34,662 nt of DNA from Chloroflexota bacterium. Lineage in GTDB: Bacteria; Chloroflexota; Anaerolineae; J036; Brachytrichaceae. Both the position numbers and the translations under genes were made by a program. The DNA lies in NCBI GenBank assembly GCA_023382055.1, contig JAMCQN010000178.1, positions 1-34,662 of the forward strand, in the 5' to 3' direction. Position 1 is the stretch's first letter. Every line of letters starts with the position of its first letter. Below, in pieces: positions 31,226 through 34,662 of the stretch. The notes under the pieces were generated by a model. It did no database searches and was not told where the DNA came from. It saw only the letters and a program-made list of their open reading frames with translations.

Positions 31226-32584
31226 TGAATCTTTGCCCGTCATGCCGCTGACGTGCGGTCCCCAGTCGGCCTGCCAGCGCTGTTCCAGCATCTCGCGCCA
31301 GGCGCGCGCGGCGGCCGCCAGTTCCGCCGTCACACGCGGATGCGCCGCGCTGAGGTTGGCGTGTTCGCCCGTGTCGTCTGCGAGGTTGGACAGCCATAGC
31401 GGGTCCGCCGGCGGCTCGCCTTCCACCAGTTGCCCGTTCAGCACCAGCTTCCACGGCCCGCGCCGCATGGCCGTCTGGGCGTCCATCTCCCAGAACAGAT
31501 CGCGCTCCGGCGCGGCGCGCCCATCGGCGACGACCGGCATGATGTCCAGCCCGTCAAGCGCATAATCCGCCGCCGCGCCGCCGGCAGCCTGCAGGCAGGT
31601 GGGGAAAATATCCATCGCCGCCAGCGGTGCGTCGATAACCTGGACGGGCGGGATGCGGGCGGGCCAGCTCATCAGCGCGGGCACGCGGATGCCGCCCTCG
31701 AACAGGCTGAACTTGTGTCCCTTCAACCAGCCGGTCGAACCGCCGTAATACGGATCGGACCGCCCATCCAGCCAGTTGCGCGATTCGCGCGAGGGGCCGT
31801 TATCCGACATGAAGAAGATGAGCGTATCGTCGCGGATGTTTCGGCGCTCCAGTTCGGCCACAATCTCGCCCACGCCGTCGTCCACGGCGCTGATCATGGC
31901 CGCCATGATCTGGCGATCCCACGACAGGTCGGCGAAGCGCTGCATGTATTTCGGCGGCGCGTGCATGGGGTAATACGGCGCGTTGTAGGCCACGTAGGCG
32001 AAGAACGGCTGCGATTGCTGCGCCGCACCGCGGATGTAATCCACGGTTTTCTCGGTGATCAACTCAGTCAGATAGCGCCCGTTGTACTCCCATGTCTCGC
32101 GATTGTTGCGCCACAGATCGTGCGTCGGGTTCATACCCGGCCAGCCCGTATTCATGCCCCAATAGAAAATGTGGCTGTAGTAATCCACGCAGCCCGCCAT
32201 GAAGCCGAACGTCTCGTCGAAGCCGTGGTCGGTGGGGCGGCTGCCCTCGGCCAGGCCGAGGTGCCACTTGCCGAACAGCGCCGTGCGGTAGCCCTGCCGC
32301 TTGAGCGCCGTCGCCAGGCTGGGCACGCGCGCGGGCAGGCCGGTGGCGGTGCGGTGGCCGGCCAGGATGGCGCGCACGCCCGCATGACCGGGGTAGCGGC
32401 CGGTCAACAGCGCGGCGCGCGACGGCGAGCACACCGGCGAGTTCGAATACCAGTTGGTGAAACGCGCGCCGGACGCCGCGAGACGGTCGAGATGCGGCGT
32501 GCGGAAATCCGTATTGCCCATGCACGACAGATCGCCGTATCCCTGGTCGTCAGTCATGAAGATGATGATGTTCGGTTGGCTCAT
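31202..32584 (-). CDS. Type I sulfatase (formylglycine-dependent arylsulfatase family)
   Basis: A 460-residue sulfatase hydrolysing sulfate esters, often of polysaccharides. The formylglycine motif is CSPSR at 52-56, so Cys52 would be converted by a maturase. Metal and active-site residues include Asp12-Asp13 (FMTDDQGYGD), Lys106 and His108 in FGKWHLG, and FMSDNGPS further on. No signal peptide is seen, so the protein may be cytoplasmic or exported in another way. The start at 32584 has GAGGGAA upstream. It diverges from the glycosyltransferase gene with 44 bases between. The last residues (DSSANRAER) and the stop are encoded by the repeat cluster, which implies an altered C-terminus. Confidence 0.92.
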   Translation of the reverse strand: MSQPNIIIFMTDDQGYGDLSCMGNTDFRTPHLDRLAASGARFTNWYSNSPVCSPSRAALLTGRYPGHAGVRAILAGHRTATGLPARVPSLATALKRQGYRTALFGKWHLGLAEGSRPTDHGFDETFGFMAGCVDYYSHIFYWGMNTGWPGMNPTHDLWRNNRETWEYNGRYLTELITEKTVDYIRGAAQQSQPFFAYVAYNAPYYPMHAPPKYMQRFADLSWDRQIMAAMISAVDDGVGEIVAELERRNIRDDTLIFFMSDNGPSRESRNWLDGRSDPYYGGSTGWLKGHKFSLFEGGIRVPALMSWPARIPPVQVIDAPLAAMDIFPTCLQAAGGAAADYALDGLDIMPVVADGRAAPERDLFWEMDAQTAMRRGPWKLVLNGQLVEGEPPADPLWLSNLADDTGEHANLSAAHPRVTAELAAAARAWREMLEQRWQADWGPHVSGMTGKDSSANRAER

Positions 32585-32628
32585 ATGTTCCCTCGCGTCT
32601 ATTATGAGCCCATGCGAGAATTAGCCCG

Positions 32629-33909
32629 ATGATCACAATCGACGCCTCGGCGGCGGTGCACAACAAGGCCGGCCTGAGCCGCTACGGCGAGGAGTTGATC
32701 CGCGCGCTGGTCGCGGACCCCGCCCATAAGGGCGAGTACGCCGTGTTCTATCATGACGCCGCAACCGCCCGGCCCAGCGCTTTGATCAGGTCGCTGCCGG
32801 GCGTCTCGACGGCGCAATCCCCGCGCCCATGGCGATTGCGCGCGCTGCTGGCTCAGCTCGCCAACCTGGGCCAGGACGACCTGCTGGCCGGCATACCGCG
32901 GCCGCCCGATCAGCGCGGGCCGGATATTTTCCACGCCACCGAACACCTGCTGCCGCGCTTCAAGCGCATCAAAACGGTCTTCACCGTGCACGATCTGATC
33001 TTCAGGTTCTACCCGCAGCACCACCTGCTGCTCAACCGTGTGTTTCTGACGCTGAGCTTCCCGCTGTTCCTGCGCCGCGCCGACGCCATCATCTGCGTTT
33101 CGGAGCAATCCCGGCGCGATACGCAGCGCATCTACCGCGTGCCCGAGGGGAAAATGCGCGTGATCGCCGAGGGCGTCGACCCGCGCTTCAGGCGCGTGAC
33201 CGACCCGGCCGCGCTGCAGCGCGCCCGCAAGCGCTATCACCTGCCCGAGCGCTTCATCCTCGCCGTGGGCACCATCGAGCCGCGCAAGAACCTGGCGACG
33301 TTGTTCAAGGCGTATGCCGAGTTGATCAAAGAGGAGACAGGGCAGAGGGGAGAGGGCAGAAGTCAGAAGTCAGAGGACAGAGGACAGAGGTCAGAAGTCA
33401 GAGATCAGAAGGCGGAGGTCAGAGGGCAGAAGTCAGAGGGCAGAGGTCAGAAGGCGGAGGCGGAACTCCGCCTGGTGGTGGCCGGGCGGCAGGGCTGGAT
33501 GGTGGAGAGCACCCTGCGTGTCGTGCACGAGTTGGGGCTGACCGGGCTGGTGCGATTCACCGGCTTCGTGGCCGACGAGGATCTGCCGGCGCTGTATTCG
33601 CTGGCCGACGCGTTCGCGTTTCCTTCCGTCTACGAAGGCTTCGGGTTGCCGCCGCTGGAGGCGCTGGCGTGCGGCGCGCCGGTGGTGTGTTCGGATGCGT
33701 CGTCGCTGCCGGAGGTGATGGGCGACGCCGCATTGCTCGTTCCGCCGCTGGACGTGCGCGGTTGGATGCTGGCGCTGGGGCGTGTGCTGGCGGATGCCGA
33801 CCTGCGCCGCGATCTGTCTCAACGCGGGCCGCGCCAGGCCGCGCGTTTCACCTGGCAGGACGCCGCGCGCAGGACCCGCGCGGTGTACGATGAGATGTTG
33901 AAACAGTAG
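32629..33909 (+). CDS. GT4-type glycosyltransferase with an insert encoded by a heptanucleotide repeat
   Basis: A 426-residue retaining glycosyltransferase of GT-B fold that moves sugars from nucleotide-sugar donors to lipid- or glycan-linked acceptors. The N-terminal domain includes DIFHATEHLLPRFKRIKTVF, then TVHDLIF and AIICVSEQSRRD. The donor domain has ILAVGTIEPRKNLATLFKAY, VAGRQGW, and the donor-site segment FPSVYEGFGLPPLEALACGA with its two glutamates. Between IKEE and ELRLVVAG, residues about 236-278 are repeat-encoded: QKSEDRG, QRSEVRD, QKAEVRG, QKSEGRG. The frame is kept and all later motifs are intact, so the protein is probably active with an added surface loop. Confidence 0.9.
   Translation: MITIDASAAVHNKAGLSRYGEELIRALVADPAHKGEYAVFYHDAATARPSALIRSLPGVSTAQSPRPWRLRALLAQLANLGQDDLLAGIPRPPDQRGPDIFHATEHLLPRFKRIKTVFTVHDLIFRFYPQHHLLLNRVFLTLSFPLFLRRADAIICVSEQSRRDTQRIYRVPEGKMRVIAEGVDPRFRRVTDPAALQRARKRYHLPERFILAVGTIEPRKNLATLFKAYAELIKEETGQRGEGRSQKSEDRGQRSEVRDQKAEVRGQKSEGRGQKAEAELRLVVAGRQGWMVESTLRVVHELGLTGLVRFTGFVADEDLPALYSLADAFAFPSVYEGFGLPPLEALACGAPVVCSDASSLPEVMGDAALLVPPLDVRGWMLALGRVLADADLRRDLSQRGPRQAARFTWQDAARRTRAVYDEMLKQ
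33335..33462 (+). repeat. Heptanucleotide repeat array inside the glycosyltransferase gene
   Basis: Seven-base units such as AAGTCAG, AGGACAG, AGGTCAG, AGGGCAG and AAGGCGG follow one another about 15 to 18 times. Because seven is not a multiple of three, the translation has a 21-base, seven-residue period. No frame of this strand meets a stop in the array. The unit matches part of the mixed array at 21248-21366. Confidence 0.92.
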
Positions 33910-33956
33910 GCAGGTCTTTCAGACTGGTTGCCGAGGCCATAGCTGGATGAACTTGC

Positions 33957-34065
33957 CCGGCTGAAGCCTCAGCATCCAGACCGGTTTCACTCCCGGAATC
34001 CGGCTGAGCTTCGCTCAACTTGAGATCCCGGGAGTGTGTGCCCTGGATGTGGAGGCTTCAGCCGG
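33957..34065. repeat. Nested 109-base palindrome containing family P3, copy 2
   Basis: The outer arms CCGGCTGAAGCCTC and GAGGCTTCAGCCGG are perfectly complementary. The inner hairpin (33989-34035) repeats the 20174-20224 element, ACTCCCGG...CCGGGAGT with GAGC-TTC-GCTC at its tip. It lies between the converging glycosyltransferase and WD40 genes and may serve as a two-way terminator. Confidence 0.85.
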
Positions 34066-34135
34066 TGAGCGCTGTTGATGGCTGCGATTCATACCGAGTC
34101 GGTATCCACCAAAATCCCCTACCCCCAGGGCGTCT

Positions 34136-34203
34136 CTAGTCTCTTGCCTCCTGCTTCTGGCATCTCCTTTCTGACCTCTGACTTCTGACTTCTCCCCTCT
34201 TTC
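34136..34203 (-). repeat. Heptanucleotide array next to the WD40 gene's end
   Basis: Pyrimidine-strand units (agtctct, tgcctcc, tgcttct, gacctct, gacttct twice, cccctct) are the complement of the units inside the glycosyltransferase. The array ends two bases before the stop codon of the minus-strand WD40 gene. Confidence 0.88.
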
Positions 34204-34204
34204 C

Positions 34205-34662
34205 TTACGCCGCAGCCGGGGTGCGCGACAAGCGATCCTGCTCGTCCAGGGTGAGCTGGCGCTTCGGCATAGCTTCGGCCATATCCAGCACGTCATCCAG
34301 CCATACGCTGAACAGCCGCACTGTGCCGTCAAAACAGGCCGCCAGCACGAAATCACCGTCCGGCGAGAACTGCGCTGTATAGGCGCTGTCGCCGTGACCG
34401 CGCGCCAGCGGCCACACCTCGCCGCTGTCGAGGTCCCAGGCGCGCACGCTGCCGCTGCGGCTGGCCGTCACCACGTAGCGCCCGTCGCTGGAGAAATCCG
34501 CGTCCCACAACCCGCTGGCATGTCCCTGCAGCCGCTGGATCAACTCACCGCTGCGCGCATCCCACACCTGCGCATCGCTGTCGCTGCCGGCGGTAACGAC
34601 GCGCCGGCCATCCGGAGAGAAGCGCGCCCGGTTGAACATCTGCCCCTCGATCTCCAGCGTGC
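34205..34662 (-). CDS. WD40-repeat protein, C-terminal part (gene continues beyond the window)
   Basis: The 152 visible residues contain three WD40 blades: FSPDGRRVVTAGSDSDAQVW, then a repeat with FSSDGRYVVTASRSGSVRAW and one with FSPDGDFVLAACFDGTVRLF. The end DVLDMAEAMPKRQLTLDEQD is a typical tail of bacterial multi-WD40 proteins, which often carry AAA/NACHT, kinase or caspase-like domains at the N-terminus. That part is outside the window, so the role cannot be told. The frame is open at the window edge. Confidence 0.88.
   Translation of the reverse strand, partial: TLEIEGQMFNRARFSPDGRRVVTAGSDSDAQVWDARSGELIQRLQGHASGLWDADFSSDGRYVVTASRSGSVRAWDLDSGEVWPLARGHGDSAYTAQFSPDGDFVLAACFDGTVRLFSVWLDDVLDMAEAMPKRQLTLDEQDRLSRTPAAA

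Noticed and set aside
33335-33462. The glycosyltransferase as a pseudogene split by repeat insertion
   Set aside because: The reading frame is kept through the array and all donor-site motifs after it are intact, so a functional protein with an insert is more likely.
1-34662. tRNA or rRNA genes
   Set aside because: No cloverleaf-like segment with T-loop and acceptor pairing, and no rRNA stretch, could be recognised by reading; a covariance-model scan was not possible.

Overview
The window is GC-rich, gene-dense chromosomal DNA from a bacterium that is most likely a member of the Chloroflexota (Anaerolineae-like). This rests on the style of the respiratory gene cluster, the b-delta type ATP synthase subunit, the LysM/M23 and SFGC-type L,D-transpeptidase proteins, and the great abundance of short dispersed repeats. 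It is an inference; no rRNA or tRNA gene was found to confirm it.

Layout: 1-4600 carries an enterochelin-esterase-like hydrolase, clpS, and a tight trio of cell-envelope genes (L,D-transpeptidase, PIG-L deacetylase, LysM-M23 peptidase) ending in a terminator. 4951-6696 is a lone ABC exporter of lower GC. 6827-16631 is the membrane arm of respiratory complex I in the order nuoA-H-J-K-L-M-M2-N, with no peripheral-arm genes. It is followed directly by the F0 part of an ATP synthase (atpI/Z-like, atpB, atpE, atpF fused to the delta C-terminal domain), which stops at a strong terminator (19401-19436) without any F1 genes. 19512-20051 is a scar made of a deleted glnS remnant and an IS982-type transposase remnant. 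20368-23702 (minus strand) holds pgeF, a small unknown protein, an orphan CopG/BrnA-type antitoxin and a Ppx/GppA-HD phosphatase. 23711-27116 (plus) holds a possible 49-residue membrane peptide, an M50 site-2-type protease, RarA (MgsA) and a small unknown. 27235-29151 encodes an eCIS-core (DUF4157) protein with a C-terminal region that looks like a serine alpha/beta-hydrolase. 29471-34662 holds a ChrA-type transporter, a 500-base repeat cluster, a sulfatase, a glycosyltransferase whose Rossmann domain is interrupted by a repeat-encoded insert, and the end of a WD40 protein.

How the genes work together: NADH- or ferredoxin-linked electron entry through complex I would build the ion gradient used by the adjacent F0 motor. 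The c-subunit residues argue for protons rather than sodium. The cluster has a second NuoM and an enlarged NuoL lateral helix, the two hallmarks of a four-pump (2M) complex I, but the extra NuoM has lost its TM7 lysine.

The strongest unusual signals are: (1) this four-antiporter complex I with one altered pump; (2) the eCIS-core/hydrolase fusion, a candidate secreted-injection effector without nearby structural genes; (3) a stop-free heptanucleotide repeat family found between operon genes and also inside a glycosyltransferase, where it encodes heptapeptide repeats; and (4) several two-copy palindrome families, one with compensatory arm changes.
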